Assembly: GCF_031979925.1 (NCBI RefSeq)
Contig: NZ_DALZFB010000012.1
Span: 1-64,000 of the forward strand
DNA length: 64,000 bases
Direction of reading: 5' to 3'
Source: Pseudescherichia sp031979925
GTDB taxonomy: Bacteria > Pseudomonadota > Gammaproteobacteria > Enterobacterales > Enterobacteriaceae
Part shown: one piece after another, positions 1-10,206 of the stretch
How positions within the stretch are numbered: position 1 is the stretch's first letter
How the letters are laid out: the number at the start of each line of letters is the position of its first letter
Translations under genes and position numbers: made by a program
The notes under the pieces: model-generated
The model's input: only the letters and a program-made list of their open reading frames with translations
Told to the model about the DNA's origin: nothing
Databases searched by the model: none

Positions 1-54
1 CCTCCGACCGCTCGGTTCGTAGCCGAGTACTCTATCCAGCTGAGCTACGGATGC
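1..54 (-). tRNA. argV: tRNA-Arg(ACG), 3' part cut by window edge
   Basis: On the minus strand the sequence starts GCATCCGTAGCTCAG and continues through a 5-bp anticodon stem with loop CTACGAA, giving anticodon ACG. The T-arm and acceptor 3' end lie outside the window. It reads CGU-type arginine codons. It sits 3 bp downstream of the serine tRNA on the same strand, as in the E. coli serV-argVYZQ operon, so further arginine tRNA copies probably follow beyond position 1. Confidence 0.95.
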
Positions 55-57
55 AAA

Positions 58-150
58 TGGCGGTGAGGCGGGGATTCGAACCCCGGATGCAGCTTTTGAC
101 CGCATACTCCCTTAGCAGGGGAGCGCCTTCAGCCTCTCGGCCACCTCACC
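58..150 (-). tRNA. serV: tRNA-Ser(GCU)
   Basis: A complete 93-nt class II tRNA including an encoded CCA end. It begins GGTGAGGTGGCCGAG, has anticodon loop CTGCTAA (anticodon GCT), an extended variable arm typical of serine tRNAs and a GGTTCGAATCC T-arm. It decodes AGC/AGU. It is the first gene of the stable-RNA operon that continues into the arginine tRNA. Confidence 0.96.
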
Positions 151-213
151 AACACGCCTCTTACGAGTGCTTCGAAGAACTTGTTTCTGCTCATCGTCGC
201 TGCGTTGGCGCAC

Positions 214-241
214 ATATTACTTTCTGGGACTTATAAGTCAA
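214..241 (-). promoter_or_regulatory. Promoter of the serV-arg tRNA operon
   Basis: Minus strand TTGACT (241-236), 16 bp, TAATAT (219-214), followed by a GC-rich TGTGCGCC discriminator of the kind found at stringently controlled stable-RNA promoters. It lies about 65 bp upstream of the mature serine tRNA. The rest of the 151-432 gap shows no gene I can support. Confidence 0.75.
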
Positions 242-432
242 ACAATTTTTCCTGCCCCTGATTCGTTTGCACACTTCGCAAACAATTTGCGCTGAAAAGG
301 ATCAAAAAGAGTGTTTTATCAGCAGAATCCTTGCCGTAGCGCAGCGTAAAGAAAGAGAGCAGAGAAATGAAAATGTCATGCAAAAGGGGGAGAATGAGAA
401 AGAAGAGTGAAAAAAAGCAGGCTGGAAAGAGC

Positions 433-458
433 CGCGTCTCGCCAGACGGCGAGACGCG
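433..458 (-). terminator. Hairpin terminator after csrA
   Basis: A perfect 11-bp stem, CGCGTCTCGCC paired with GGCGAGACGCG around a 4-nt loop, starts 7 bases after the csrA stop codon. Only a short T-containing tract (TCTTTCC) follows on the minus strand, so termination may be partial. Confidence 0.7.
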
Positions 459-464
459 ATGATA

Positions 465-650
465 TCAGTAGCTGGACTGTTGTGATTTTTCAGCCTGGAT
501 ACGCTGGTAGATCTCTTCACGATGAACAGATACTTCTTTAGGGGCGTTCACGCCAATGCGAACCTGGTTGCCCTTAACCCCTAAAACTGTCACGGTGACC
601 TCGTCCCCAATCATGAGGGTTTCACCAACTCGACGAGTCAGAATCAGCAT
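465..650 (-). CDS. csrA: Carbon storage regulator CsrA
   Basis: 61-residue RNA-binding dimer that binds GGA motifs in mRNA leaders and controls carbon storage, motility and biofilm genes. The protein starts [18 protein letters not shown] and has the family length and the conserved R44 region ([12 protein letters not shown]). The order alaS-csrA-serV is the enteric norm. The start is preceded by AAGGAGC, itself GGA-containing, consistent with the known autoregulation of csrA in E. coli. A likely target, the pgaABCD operon, is in this same window. Confidence 0.98.
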
Positions 651-892
651 TCTTTGCTCCTTGAAAGATTAAAAGAGTCGGGTCTCTTGTATCCCGGCAT
701 TATCCATCATATAACGCCAAAAAGTAAGCGATGACAAACACGTAAAGTGTAAGCAGTCACGGCATCACATTCTGTTAAACGTAAGTTTAGTCGATATACA
801 CAACTTCAACCTGACTTTATCGTTATCAATAGCGTAGTGGCAAGTACGCCATAACCCAGGGGCTATGGCGTCTGCATTCGCTTTGTTTGTTA

Positions 893-3520
893 TTACAGTT
901 TTGCGCTTACCCAGCCCTTCACGCTGGCTAATGCCGCAGGCAGCGCGGCTGCGTCGGTACCACCGGCCTGGGCCATATCCGGACGTCCACCGCCTTTACC
1001 ACCGACCTGCTGGGCAACCATACCAATCAGCTCCCCTGCCTTCACGCGATCGGTCACCTCTTTCGACACACCCGCAATCAGAGAAACCTTACCCTCTGCT
1101 ACCGTGGCGAGAACGATAACCGCAGAACCGAGCTGGTTCTTCAGATCGTCAACCATGGTGCGCAGCATCTTCGGCTCGACGCCCGCCAGCTCGCTCACCA
1201 GCAGCTTCACGCCGTTAATCTCTTCAGCTTTATCGGAGATGTTCGCACTCTCCTGCGCCGCCTGCTGCGCTTTCAGCTGCTGCAGCTCTTTCTCCAGCTG
1301 GCGGGTTTTGTCCAGAACGGTGCGCACTTTGTCGCCCAGGTTCTGGCTGTCACCCTTCAGCAGCTGGGCAATATCCTGCAGCTGGTCGCTCTGTGTATGG
1401 AGGCTGGCAATCGCATTCTCACCGGTAACGGCTTCGATACGGCGAACGCCTGCCGCCGTGCCAGATTCAGACACGATGCGGAACAGCCCGATATCACCGG
1501 TGCGGGAGGCATGAGTACCGCCACACAGCTCGGTAGAGAAGTCGCCCATGCTCAGCACGCGTACGCGCTCGTCATACTTCTCGCCAAACAGCGCCATTGC
1601 GCCTTTGGCCCGGGCGTCTTCCAGATCCATAATCTGGGTTTCGATCGGCAGGTTACGACGGATCTGGGCATTAACCAGATCTTCTACCGCGCGGATCTCC
1701 GCAGGCTTCATCGCCTCAAAATGGGAGAAGTCAAAGCGCAGCACCTTGTCGTTCACCAGCGAGCCTTTCTGCGCCACGTGGGTGCCCAGCACTTCGCGCA
1801 GCGCGGCGTGCATCAGGTGCGTCGCAGAGTGGTTCAGGCGGATACGTTCGCGGCGGGCTTCATCCACCTCGGCCTTAACGCCGTCGCCCACTTTCAGGGA
1901 GCCGGATGCCAGCTTGCCCTGATGACCAATCGCCTGGCCATACTTCTGGGTATCGGTCACGGTAAAGGTGAAGCCGTTACCTTTCAGCTCGCCCTTGTCG
2001 CCAACCTGGCCGCCGGATTCCGCGTAGAACGGCGTAGCGTCAAGAATGACTACTGCCTCCTGCCCTGCGCCAATGGTGTCGACGGACTGGCCTTCGACAA
2101 ACAGCGCGGTCACCTTGCTGGTCAGCTCCAGGCTGTCGTAGCCTTTGAATTCGGATGCGCCTTCAACGCGGATCATCGCGTTGTAGTCTGCGCCAAAGCC
2201 GCTGGATTCACGGGCGCGGTTGCGCTGCGCTTCCATCGCGGCGTTAAAGCCCTTCTCATCAACGTTGATGCCATGCTCGCGGCAGACGTCGGCGGTGAGA
2301 TCCACCGGGAAGCCGTAGGTGTCATACAGACGGAAGGCGGTCTCACCATCCAGCGTATCGCCGGTCAGCTTCGCCAGCTCTTCGTCGAGCAGCGCCAGGC
2401 CACGCTCCAGCGTGCGGGCAAACTGCTCTTCTTCGGTTTTCAGGGTCTGCTCAACCTGCGCCTGCTGGCTCTTCAGCTCTTCGCCTGCCGCACCCATCAC
2501 GTCGATCAGCGGCGCAACCAGCTTATAGAAGAAGGCCTCTTTCGCGCCGAGCATGTTGCCATGACGAACCGCGCGACGAATGATGCGGCGCAGCACGTAG
2601 CCACGGCCTTCGTTCGACGGCAGCACGCCGTCGGCGAGCAGGAACGCACAGGAGCGGATATGGTCGGCGATCACGCGCAGAGATTTGTTGTTCAGATCGG
2701 TTGCACCGGTCACTTTCGCCACGGCAGCGATCAGATCGCGGAACAGATCAATCTCATAGTTTGAGTTGACGTGCTGCAATACCGCCGCAATACGCTCGAG
2801 GCCCATACCGGTATCCACCGACGGCTTCGGCAGCGGCTCCATGGTGCCATCGGCCTGGCGGTTGAACTGCATAAAGACGATGTTCCAGATCTCAATGTAG
2901 CGATCGCCGTCTTCGTCCGGGCTGCCCGGAGGACCGCCGGCGATATGTGCGCCGTGGTCAAAGAAAATCTCGGTGCACGGGCCGCACGGGCCGGTATCGC
3001 CCATCTGCCAGAAGTTATCAGAAGCGTAGGCACCGCCTTTGTTATCACCAATGCGGATGATACGTTCGCGCGGGATACCCACCTCTTTTTCCCAGATTTC
3101 GTAAGCTTCGTCGTCGGTTTCGTAGACGGTTACCCACAGGCGATCTTTCGGCAGGTTAAACCAGTTTTCACCGGTCAGCAGTTCCCATGCGTACTGGATA
3201 GCATCGTGTTTGAAATAGTCGCCAAAGCTGAAGTTACCCAGCATTTCGAAGAAAGTGTGATGGCGCGCGGTGTAACCGACGTTTTCCAGATCGTTGTGTT
3301 TACCGCCCGCACGCACGCAGCGCTGCGCGGTCGTTGCGCGGGAATAATTACGCTTGTCGAGACCAAGGAAAACATCCTTGAACTGGTTCATCCCGGCGTT
3401 AGTAAACAGCAGAGTTGGATCGTTGTTGGGTACCAGGGAGCTGCTTGCAACAACCTGATGACCTTTACTATGGAAAAAATCGAGAAACGCCTGACGGATC
3501 TCAGCGGTGCTCTTGCTCAT
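893..3520 (-). CDS. alaS: Alanyl-tRNA synthetase
   Basis: 875-residue class II aminoacyl-tRNA synthetase that charges tRNA-Ala in the cytoplasm. The N-terminal catalytic domain carries the class II signatures (FTNAGMNQFKDVFLG, then the RHHTFFEMLGNFSFGDYF motif 2 region). The editing domain has the zinc ligands HSATH (about residues 564-568) and CGGTH (about 666-670). A C-terminal C-Ala domain with a glycine-rich GGKGGGRPDMAQ segment follows. Full length and intact. An imperfect inverted repeat at 846-871 lies between its stop and csrA. Confidence 0.98.
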   Translation of the reverse strand: MSKSTAEIRQAFLDFFHSKGHQVVASSSLVPNNDPTLLFTNAGMNQFKDVFLGLDKRNYSRATTAQRCVRAGGKHNDLENVGYTARHHTFFEMLGNFSFGDYFKHDAIQYAWELLTGENWFNLPKDRLWVTVYETDDEAYEIWEKEVGIPRERIIRIGDNKGGAYASDNFWQMGDTGPCGPCTEIFFDHGAHIAGGPPGSPDEDGDRYIEIWNIVFMQFNRQADGTMEPLPKPSVDTGMGLERIAAVLQHVNSNYEIDLFRDLIAAVAKVTGATDLNNKSLRVIADHIRSCAFLLADGVLPSNEGRGYVLRRIIRRAVRHGNMLGAKEAFFYKLVAPLIDVMGAAGEELKSQQAQVEQTLKTEEEQFARTLERGLALLDEELAKLTGDTLDGETAFRLYDTYGFPVDLTADVCREHGINVDEKGFNAAMEAQRNRARESSGFGADYNAMIRVEGASEFKGYDSLELTSKVTALFVEGQSVDTIGAGQEAVVILDATPFYAESGGQVGDKGELKGNGFTFTVTDTQKYGQAIGHQGKLASGSLKVGDGVKAEVDEARRERIRLNHSATHLMHAALREVLGTHVAQKGSLVNDKVLRFDFSHFEAMKPAEIRAVEDLVNAQIRRNLPIETQIMDLEDARAKGAMALFGEKYDERVRVLSMGDFSTELCGGTHASRTGDIGLFRIVSESGTAAGVRRIEAVTGENAIASLHTQSDQLQDIAQLLKGDSQNLGDKVRTVLDKTRQLEKELQQLKAQQAAQESANISDKAEEINGVKLLVSELAGVEPKMLRTMVDDLKNQLGSAVIVLATVAEGKVSLIAGVSKEVTDRVKAGELIGMVAQQVGGKGGGRPDMAQAGGTDAAALPAALASVKGWVSAKL

Positions 3521-3665
3521 AATTATCCTGAAATCAAGCTAACGAAATGTCGTAGCGGACGTTTCTCCCTGTTACAGGCAACGACCAGCTACTGGAAAAA
3601 GTGGGAATAAGATAAGTTTTCTTGACTGCGAAGTAAAATCCCGTATGCAGCCAGGCCGTAAAATT

Positions 3666-4151
3666 TCACCAAAGTTCTTTAATATCCTCCATCAGGAACC
3701 CCCGATAGAGTAAAAAACGCTGTACTTTTACCTTCTCAGCAAAGACCGCTGGCAGCGGATCGCCATATTTTCGCTGCGCCTGCTCGCGGGCAATCTCAAT
3801 CCAGTCGATATCGCATTCGCGCATTGCCTCTTCACCCGTTTCCCGGTCTATCCCCTTTTGGGTCAGCTCCTGACGGATACGTGCCGGACCATAGCCTTTA
3901 CGGCTGCGGCTGGCGATAAACTGGCGGGCAAAGCGGGCATCGTCAAGATAGCGGTTTTCATAGCACCAGTTCACGACGTTATTAATATCATCTTCGCTAG
4001 CGTCTACCGGCTCCGGTCCAGTTTTGGTCATCACCGGGGCGGTCAGCTTGCGGCGGAACTCTTGTTCGCTGTGGTCACGCATGCCGAGGATACGCATAGC
4101 GCGGTCGAGCAAGCGAGCATAAGCGGAGCGGCGGGGCGAGGTATCTGTCAT
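3666..4151 (-). CDS. recX: Regulatory protein RecX
   Basis: 161 residues, close to the 166 of E. coli RecX. It caps RecA filaments and inhibits recombinase and coprotease activity. Conserved family stretches are visible (SRKGYGPARIRQEL, YLDDARFARQFI, FLLYRGFLMEDIKELW). It lies 70 bp downstream of recA with an attenuating hairpin between them, so it is probably expressed by readthrough from the recA promoter after DNA damage. Confidence 0.96.
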   Translation of the reverse strand: MTDTSPRRSAYARLLDRAMRILGMRDHSEQEFRRKLTAPVMTKTGPEPVDASEDDINNVVNWCYENRYLDDARFARQFIASRSRKGYGPARIRQELTQKGIDRETGEEAMRECDIDWIEIAREQAQRKYGDPLPAVFAEKVKVQRFLLYRGFLMEDIKELW

Positions 4152-4176
4152 GGCACACCTGCTGGATGGATAAATA

Positions 4177-4203
4177 GCAAAAAGGGCTGCATCGGCAGCC
4201 CTT
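4177..4203 (-). terminator. recA/recX intergenic attenuator
   Basis: On the minus strand AAGGGCTGC, a 4-nt loop and GCAGCCCTT are followed by TTTTGC. It lies between the recA stop and the recX start. The position matches the leaky terminator known in E. coli that keeps RecX far below RecA. Confidence 0.85.
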
Positions 4204-4221
4204 GTTCATCACGTCAGATTA

Positions 4222-5286
4222 TTAAAAATCTTCGTTGGTCTCTTTCGCGTTGACGTCGTTGTCATCAACCGTGAAGTCCGGCTTGGTGTCCGGGTTCGTG
4301 AGCAGAATTTCACGAATCTTCGTTTCGATCTCTTTCGCGGTTTCCGGGTTCTCTTTCAGCCAGGTAGTGGCATTCGCTTTACCCTGACCGATCTTGTCGC
4401 CGTTGTAGCTGTACCATGCGCCCGCTTTTTCAATCAGCTTCTCTTTCACGCCCAGGTCAACCAGCTCACCGTAGAAGTTGATACCTTCACCGTAGAGGAT
4501 CTGGAACTCAGCCTGTTTGAACGGCGCAGCGATCTTGTTTTTCACCACTTTCACGCGGGTTTCGCTACCTACCACGTTATCGCCCTCTTTCACCGCGCCG
4601 ATACGGCGGATGTCGAGACGCACGGAGGCGTAGAATTTCAGCGCGTTACCGCCGGTGGTGGTTTCCGGGTTACCGAACATCACACCAATCTTCATACGGA
4701 TCTGGTTGATGAAGATCAGCAGGGTGTTGGACTGCTTCAGGTTACCCGCCAGCTTACGCATCGCCTGGCTCATCATACGTGCCGCGAGGCCCATGTGAGA
4801 GTCACCGATCTCGCCTTCGATCTCTGCTTTCGGGGTCAGTGCCGCAACGGAGTCAACCACCAGCACGTCAACCGCACCGGAGCGCGCCAGCGCGTCACAG
4901 ATCTCCAGTGCCTGCTCACCGGTATCCGGCTGGGAGCAGAGCAGGTTGTCGATATCAACGCCCAGCTTGCGCGCATACACAGGATCAAGCGCGTGCTCTG
5001 CATCGATAAAGGCACAGGTTTTACCCGCGCGCTGCGCAGCAGCGATAACCTGCAGCGTCAGAGTCGTTTTACCCGAGGACTCCGGCCCGTAGATCTCTAC
5101 GATACGGCCCATAGGCAGGCCACCCGCACCAAGGGCGATATCCAGCGAAAGCGAACCGGTGGAGATCGTTTCTACGTCCATAGTACGGTCTTCACCCAGG
5201 CGCATGATGGAGCCTTTACCGAATTGCTTTTCGATCTGGCCCAGTGCTGCCGCCAACGCTTTCTGTTTGTTTTCGTCGATAGCCAT
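4222..5286 (-). CDS. recA: Recombinase RecA
   Basis: 354 residues from the MAIDENKQKALAAAL start; the longer upstream-extended frame is rejected because E. coli RecA begins here. It forms ATP-dependent filaments on ssDNA for strand exchange and stimulates LexA cleavage. Walker A GPESSGKTT is at about residues 67-75, with the conserved core (DSVAALTP, INQIR) and an acidic C-terminal tail (VDDNDVNAKETNEDF). A consensus LexA box overlaps the promoter about 70 bp upstream. Confidence 0.99.
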   Translation of the reverse strand: MAIDENKQKALAAALGQIEKQFGKGSIMRLGEDRTMDVETISTGSLSLDIALGAGGLPMGRIVEIYGPESSGKTTLTLQVIAAAQRAGKTCAFIDAEHALDPVYARKLGVDIDNLLCSQPDTGEQALEICDALARSGAVDVLVVDSVAALTPKAEIEGEIGDSHMGLAARMMSQAMRKLAGNLKQSNTLLIFINQIRMKIGVMFGNPETTTGGNALKFYASVRLDIRRIGAVKEGDNVVGSETRVKVVKNKIAAPFKQAEFQILYGEGINFYGELVDLGVKEKLIEKAGAWYSYNGDKIGQGKANATTWLKENPETAKEIETKIREILLTNPDTKPDFTVDDNDVNAKETNEDF

Positions 5287-5351
5287 TATTACTCCTGTCA
5301 TGCCGGGTAAAGCAGGTGATGCTCGCCGGGGATTACTGTTTTGTTGCGCTC

Positions 5352-5379
5352 ATTATACTGTATACGCATACAGTATCAA
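5352..5379 (-). promoter_or_regulatory. recA promoter with LexA (SOS) box
   Basis: Minus-strand -35 TTGATA (5379-5374), 16-bp spacer and a perfect -10 TATAAT (5357-5352). The spacer is occupied by the LexA operator TACTGTATACGCATACAGTA (plus strand 5356-5375), which fits CTGT-N8-ACAG. LexA binding here would block RNA polymerase until SOS induction. The box overlaps the 3' end of pncC. Confidence 0.95.
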
Positions 5380-5873
5380 GCTCTTTGTAGAAAATGTTGC
5401 CACAGGGTTTGCAGGGCATACGCGGTGGCCTGACGACGCACGTTTTCACGGTCACCGGCGAAGCACTCCCGCCGTGTGATCCCCTCTCCCGCCGCGCTGG
5501 CAAAGCCAAACCAGACCGTGCCAACCGGCTTGCTTTCGCTGCCGCCGTCGGGGCCAGCGATGCCGCTAATCGATACCGCATAGGTTGCACGGGCAGCCTT
5601 AATCGCACCGATCGCCATCTCAACCACCACTGGCTCACTCACTGCGCCATGCTGGGCCAGCGTCTCGGGTTTAACGCCGATCATCTGCGCCTTGGCTTCA
5701 TTAGAATAGGTGACAAAACCCCGTTCAAACCAGGCGGAGCTGCCGGCAACATCGGTAATGGCTTTCGCCACCCAGCCGCCGGTACAGGACTCGGCCGTGG
5801 TCACGGTTGCGCCGCGTGCCTTCAGCGCCTGGCCTATGCGCTCGCTCAGCTGCATCAATTCACTGTCAGTCAT
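5376..5873 (-). CDS. pncC: Nicotinamide-nucleotide amidase PncC (CinA C-terminal family)
   Basis: 165 residues. It deamidates NMN to nicotinate mononucleotide in pyridine nucleotide salvage. The family signature TTAESCTGGWVAKAITDVAGSSAWFERG, with catalytic Ser and Thr, lies near residues 24-52, and SGIAGPDGG lies near 105-113. Located directly upstream of recA as in E. coli (ygaD). The domain stands alone without the CinA N-terminal domain, as expected for enteric PncC. Confidence 0.96.
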   Translation of the reverse strand: MTDSELMQLSERIGQALKARGATVTTAESCTGGWVAKAITDVAGSSAWFERGFVTYSNEAKAQMIGVKPETLAQHGAVSEPVVVEMAIGAIKAARATYAVSISGIAGPDGGSESKPVGTVWFGFASAAGEGITRRECFAGDRENVRRQATAYALQTLWQHFLQRA

Positions 5874-6076
5874 AACCGCTCCGTAAACGGCTGAAATGAG
5901 AGAGATAAGATAGCACTTTCTCTCTTAATATGGGGACGAAGGCGGGATTTTACGAGGCCGATTCAGAAAAAAGGCCAGCGTGCGCTGACGTAAGTATCCG
6001 TCCCGCCGCCACTAGCGTCGACGATGATGCTTAAAGCCAGCCGCAGCGAAGAGGGAGAAGAGCGAGTAGAAAATGT

Positions 6077-6337
6077 TTACAAGTTACGCTTTCGTTTTAC
6101 GTGTTGAATAATAGAAAGGAGAACAAATATAAAGCTGATATTTAGTAACAAAGCCATTACTAAAACAAAACTCATATAAACATCATTCCATGTTCCTTCA
6201 TCAATAAAACCTGTGTAGAGTTTACGCACATGGTCCCATAACCATACCTCAGGAAAAAAGGCGAACACGAGTCCATACAATAGAACGTATGAAGCAGAAA
6301 AAAAGAGCCAGCACAAAATATAATTAGCAGTTTTCAT
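6077..6337 (-). CDS. Small membrane protein, probable immunity protein to the adjacent Tlde1-like effector
   Basis: 86 residues with two hydrophobic helices (about 5-27 and 55-77) and a basic tail (HVKRKRNL). I do not recognise the family. Its start codon shares one base with the effector stop (TAATG), so the two are translationally coupled, the usual layout of a toxin and its cognate immunity gene. Tlde1 acts on periplasmic peptidoglycan precursors, so a membrane-anchored protein with a periplasmic loop would fit. The immunity role is inferred from context only. Base composition is far more AT-rich than the flanks. Confidence 0.6.
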   Translation of the reverse strand: MKTANYILCWLFFSASYVLLYGLVFAFFPEVWLWDHVRKLYTGFIDEGTWNDVYMSFVLVMALLLNISFIFVLLSIIQHVKRKRNL

Positions 6338-6816
6338 TAATAGACCTGTACCGTACCAAAAGCGGTTAACGATGCCGTTACTTTTATCGTTGCTGTGTGA
6401 AGTAATGACTGCCTTAATATTTCAAATTCAGTACGACTTGGAAAGGTGATACAACCTTCACTTATTCCTCTATATCCAGCAGGATGTAGTCGAAAATGAC
6501 CACGCTGAACCTGGTCAATAAAGGTCAAATCATCGATGCTGCCGTCATCACGAAACAATGCAAACCACACAGCCCGATTGGACCCGCTTATTATCGACGC
6601 AGTAAGGTCACGAAGAGGTCCGAGCGTCCCACCTTCAGGTCTGCTGACAATATAGTATCGCCCCGCTGGTAATGGCCCTGCATCCGGGACGGCAGTATCG
6701 CGCGGATTATTACGTGTCGAACCTGAATAACCAGAGTATGCGCGGAAGAAACCTACGCCAGGACAGCTTAGAACACTCATCCCCTTACCGTTGAGTCTGA
6801 ATGTACATCTAATCAT
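6337..6816 (-). CDS. Tlde1-like (DUF2778) type VI secretion L,D-transpeptidase effector
   Basis: 159 residues. Tlde1 proteins are T6SS effectors delivered to the target periplasm, where they cleave or exchange peptidoglycan tetrapeptides. The family hallmark is visible: H111-P-A-G-Y-R-G-I-S119-E-G-C122, giving the His/Cys pair of L,D-transpeptidase folds, and an N-terminal MIRCTFRLNGKGMSVLSCPG typical of DUF2778. There is no signal peptide, as expected for cargo carried by Hcp. It overlaps the Hcp gene by ATGA and the downstream membrane gene by one base. Confidence 0.82.
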   Translation of the reverse strand: MIRCTFRLNGKGMSVLSCPGVGFFRAYSGYSGSTRNNPRDTAVPDAGPLPAGRYYIVSRPEGGTLGPLRDLTASIISGSNRAVWFALFRDDGSIDDLTFIDQVQRGHFRLHPAGYRGISEGCITFPSRTEFEILRQSLLHTATIKVTASLTAFGTVQVY

Positions 6817-7295
6817 CTTTCATTCCATGAGTCAGAGAATATGATGTTCCCATCGCAATGTTTCCATGTAATTTTTTCATATCTTAATGAAACTGATTCG
6901 AGATGATTATGCTTTTCCATCGCAGGATTTTTTACATCGTGCATTACTGGACAAACTGCCACAACTTTTACATTCTCTAAAAACATATTAAAGTATTCAG
7001 CTTCCTGTCCATTAAAGTTGATGTTATACCACTTAATCCCTGCTGATTTCAGCGTCTGCCCTCTGGCAACAGCCTTGTATAGATATGGACTGGAAGAGTC
7101 AAACTCTTTTTCAAATGTTATTGAACTGTGCACTCTTGTTCCGGTAATTTTCCCACTATTATTATCAGTAGGCAGAAACAATCCATGAGCAAACCCTAAA
7201 ATTTCAATGCTGCCCTCACGATCTTTGACATCAATGGAACCTTTAATATCCGCGCCACCATCATCTTTGAGCCATAAGTAAGCTGGGATTGCCAT
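6813..7295 (-). CDS. hcp: Orphan Hcp-family type VI secretion tube protein
   Basis: 160 residues from the MAIPAYLWLKDDGGADIKGS start, chosen for its AGGAGATTAACAATG ribosome-binding site; an upstream in-frame Met would add 26 atypical residues. Hcp hexamers stack into the T6SS inner tube and carry small effectors. Family features include the SIEILGFAHG stretch, the TGTRVHSSITFEKEFDSSSPYL core and a C-terminal SLRYEKITWKHCDGNIIFSDSW. No other T6SS structural gene is nearby, so it would rely on an apparatus encoded elsewhere. Low GC suggests acquisition. Confidence 0.88.
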   Translation of the reverse strand: MAIPAYLWLKDDGGADIKGSIDVKDREGSIEILGFAHGLFLPTDNNSGKITGTRVHSSITFEKEFDSSSPYLYKAVARGQTLKSAGIKWYNINFNGQEAEYFNMFLENVKVVAVCPVMHDVKNPAMEKHNHLESVSLRYEKITWKHCDGNIIFSDSWNER

Positions 7296-7432
7296 TGTTA
7301 ATCTCCTGTCATGTATAAAGTATCGAAAGTATAAGACTACATAAAGGGAGTAATAGAGGCAAAATGTGCGCATCCATTATATTAACGTGTTTGATGATAT
7401 CAGAGCGCCACCTTATTTATTTAACGTTGTGA

Positions 7433-7462
7433 TAAATATTAAAAATAAATTATTAACGTCAA
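7433..7462 (-). promoter_or_regulatory. Possible promoter of the hcp cassette
   Basis: Minus-strand TTGACG (7462-7457), 18-bp AT-rich spacer, TATTTA (7438-7433), about 140 bp upstream of the hcp start. It is the best sigma-70-like pair I see in the AT-rich gap between mltB and hcp. Confidence 0.3.
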
Positions 7463-7511
7463 TTTATTAATTCTTCTCAGCCATTGAATGAATATAGATC
7501 GAGTTATAACA

Positions 7512-7535
7512 CTCCCCCTCCCGCAGAAGGGGGAG
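7512..7535 (-). terminator. Hairpin downstream of mltB
   Basis: Stem CTCCCCCT/AGGGGGAG (8 bp) with an 8-nt loop, 7 bp after the mltB stop on the minus strand. The following TGTTATAA is only weakly U-rich. It may separate mltB from the hcp cassette. Confidence 0.5.
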
Positions 7536-7541
7536 AAGGGA

Positions 7542-8627
7542 TTACTGCACGCGCGCCAGCGATACCGCCTGGCCCAACTGCCAGACCGCCATTGCATAGT
7601 GGGTACTCGCGTTATAGCGGGTAATGGTGTAGAAGTTCGGCAGGCCGTACCAGTATTCATAGCCGGTACCAATATCAAGACGCAGCAGGCTCACCTGCTG
7701 ATGGTTGCCCACCGGCTGCTGCGGCGTCAGGCCCGCGGCGACAAGCTGCGACACGCTGTATTTGGTTTTAAAGCCGTTCGCCAGGCCAGGCGCCTGGCCG
7801 CTAGCCGGGATCGCAACCGGATCGCCCTTCACCCAGCCATTAGCTTTGAAGTAGTTCGCCACGCTGCCGATGGCGTCAACCGGATCCCACAGGTTAATGT
7901 GCCCGTCACCGTTAAAATCGACCGCCAGCTTTTTATAGGATGAGGGCATAAACTGCCCGTAGCCCATCGCCCCGGCAAAGGAGCCTTTCAGCTCCAGCGG
8001 ATCGTCCTGCTCATCACGCGCCATCAGCAGGAAGGTCTCCAGCTCGCTGGAGAAGTACTCGGCGCGGCGCGGGTAGTTAAACGACAGGGTCGCCAGCGCA
8101 TCCAGAATGCGGGTTTTCCCCATCACGCGGCCCCAGCGGGTCTCAACGCCGATAATGCCCACGATAATCTCCGGCGGTACGCCGTAGACCTGCCAGGCGC
8201 GGTTAAGCGCGTCTTCATACTGGTTCCAGAATGCGACACCGTTCTGCACGTTGTCCGGGGTAATAAACTGCTTCTTGTAGCGCAGCCATGCGCCGTTCGG
8301 GCCGACAGGTGCGGGTCCGGTAGGTGCCTGGCGATCCATCAGGCGCAGGACGTAATCGAGACGCTTCGCCTGGGATAAAATTTCACGCAGCTGCTGGGGA
8401 TCGAAACCATGCTTGCTGACCATTTTGTTGATGAACTGCTCTGCCGCCGGGTTATTGGCAAAGTCACCGCCTGACATGATGACATCATGCTGCGGCTGAA
8501 GCAGGAAACCGCCGGACGGCGTGCCGGTGGTGGTCGCGGCAGGCGTTTCTGTCGCTGCGGGTTTACTGCTGCAGGCAGAGAGCAAAACAAGCGCGGGAAG
8601 AAGAGTGATATAACGACGCTTAAACAT
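7542..8627 (-). CDS. mltB: Membrane-bound lytic murein transglycosylase B
   Basis: 361-residue outer-membrane lipoprotein that cleaves the MurNAc-GlcNAc bond to form 1,6-anhydro products. The N-terminus MFKRRYITLLPALVLLSAC is a lipoprotein signal with lipobox LSAC (Cys19). The catalytic Glu lies in VETRWGR (about E162), and an EF-hand-like FNGDGHINLWDP segment is visible. It ends with the YNASTHYAMAVWQL region. Its neighbour upstream is norR rather than the srl operon found in E. coli. Confidence 0.96.
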   Translation of the reverse strand: MFKRRYITLLPALVLLSACSSKPAATETPAATTTGTPSGGFLLQPQHDVIMSGGDFANNPAAEQFINKMVSKHGFDPQQLREILSQAKRLDYVLRLMDRQAPTGPAPVGPNGAWLRYKKQFITPDNVQNGVAFWNQYEDALNRAWQVYGVPPEIIVGIIGVETRWGRVMGKTRILDALATLSFNYPRRAEYFSSELETFLLMARDEQDDPLELKGSFAGAMGYGQFMPSSYKKLAVDFNGDGHINLWDPVDAIGSVANYFKANGWVKGDPVAIPASGQAPGLANGFKTKYSVSQLVAAGLTPQQPVGNHQQVSLLRLDIGTGYEYWYGLPNFYTITRYNASTHYAMAVWQLGQAVSLARVQ

Positions 8628-8661
8628 GGGTTGTCCCTAATACAAATTCGACCTGAATGAA

Positions 8662-10194
<1,533 letters not shown>

Positions 10195-10206
10195 CTTAAC
10201 CTCGCT

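Noticed and set aside
1397..2764. 455-codon open frame on the plus strand
   Set aside because: It lies entirely antisense to alaS, has no family-like sequence or ribosome-binding site, and is explained by codon bias in a GC-rich gene.
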